The notes below the pieces were generated by a model. The model made no database searches. It had not been told where the DNA came from and was given only the letters and a program-made list of their open reading frames with translations. The translations under genes and the position numbers were made by a program. From Sedimentisphaerales bacterium (GTDB taxonomy: Bacteria; Planctomycetota; Phycisphaerae; Sedimentisphaerales; SM23-30), in the NCBI GenBank assembly GCA_030636065.1, contig DAOVXR010000135.1:1-5463 (forward strand): DNA of 5,463 nt, written 5' to 3'. This document shows positions 5,404 to 5,463 of this stretch, one piece after another (position 1 is the first letter of the stretch; each line of letters opens with the position of its first letter).

Positions 5404-5427
5404 AGCCCCTGCTGTTAAGCAGGGGCT
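5404..5427. repeat. Perfect 10-bp-stem hairpin, AGCCCCTGCT-GTTA-AGCAGGGGCT
   Basis: AGCCCCTGCT (5404-5413) and AGCAGGGGCT (5418-5427) are exact reverse complements around a 4-base GTTA loop. Neither strand has the T run expected of an intrinsic terminator. It is the most regular palindrome in the window and fits an extragenic repeat, or part of an element continuing past the edge. Confidence 0.6.
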
Positions 5428-5436
5428 CAGGTTTAG

Positions 5437-5463
5437 TTAAGTAGGGTGCCGATGAAATCGCAC
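5437..5463 (+). repeat. REP-like palindrome with TTAAGTAGGG head, at the window edge
   Basis: TTAAGTAGGG (5437-5446) is followed by arms GTG plus CGAT (5446-5448, 5450-5453) and ATCG plus CAC (5457-5463), around a GAA loop with one bulged C. The head matches that of the 3517-3541 palindrome at 9 of 10 bases while the arms differ. The element may continue beyond the window. Confidence 0.45.

Larger units (their letters stand above)
5063..5463. other. Gene-free palindrome-rich intergenic region
   Basis: About 400 bp hold no credible reading frame on either strand: frames are short and begin or end inside palindromes. There are at least six separate inverted repeats, listed individually, plus a small AATTA-GCA-TAATT (5106-5118). 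The T-rich stretch 5268-5287 separates two groups. The region reads as a patchwork of short extragenic repeats, and it continues past the window edge. Confidence 0.6.

Noticed and set aside
5452..5463. ATG near the right edge as the start of a new gene
   Set aside because: It lies in the stem and loop of a REP-like palindrome and has no ribosome binding site. Only four codons are visible.
5063..5463. CRISPR array or tRNA gene in the palindrome-rich gap
   Set aside because: The palindromes are all different and not evenly spaced, so there is no repeat-spacer pattern. None folds into a cloverleaf with tRNA consensus bases.

Overview
The window most resembles a planctomycete chromosome, perhaps Phycisphaerae-like and probably from a metagenome. 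The main reasons are a DUF2752-type protein with a CPTCGMTTAF core, exported and membrane proteins of a style common in that phylum, mostly weak Shine-Dalgarno sites, and long intergenic gaps filled with palindromes. The lineage is inferred from sequence style; no marker gene is present.

Layout: (1) 1-374, minus strand: the N-terminal 124 residues of a DUF2752-like membrane protein, cut by the window edge. (2) 375-453: a short divergent region with operator-like palindromes and an 8-bp tandem repeat. (3) 454-1350, plus strand: a multi-pass membrane protein of unknown function. Its start is uncertain (GTG 454 or ATG 589), because a good sigma70-like promoter lies inside the longer version. (4) 1351-1576: a weak terminator and a structured leader that ends in a clear ribosome binding site. 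(5) 1577-3421, plus: a 614-aa secreted protein with a signal peptide and a Met/Gly/Gln-rich C-terminal part, possibly related to DUF3352. (6) 3422-3649: a strong intrinsic terminator followed by two short repeat elements. (7) 3650-5062, plus: a GT4-like, GT-B-fold glycosyltransferase. (8) 5063-5463: about 400 bp with no credible gene, carrying a series of distinct palindromes.

The three plus-strand genes lie in the same direction but are separated by 226-228 bp gaps with terminator-like structures. They are therefore probably separate transcription units rather than an operon, and no shared pathway can be read from them. The glycosyltransferase probably works in surface polysaccharide or glycoconjugate synthesis, and the secreted protein acts outside the cytoplasmic membrane.

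I found no convincing new defence, mobile or metabolic system. The most interesting signal is in the non-coding DNA. A 15-bp sequence is repeated exactly, in inverted orientation, in two distant intergenic regions. A 21-bp element occurs twice with an apparent compensatory change in its hairpin. Two REP-like palindromes share the same 10-bp head but have different arms. Together these suggest a modular family of small dispersed repeats.
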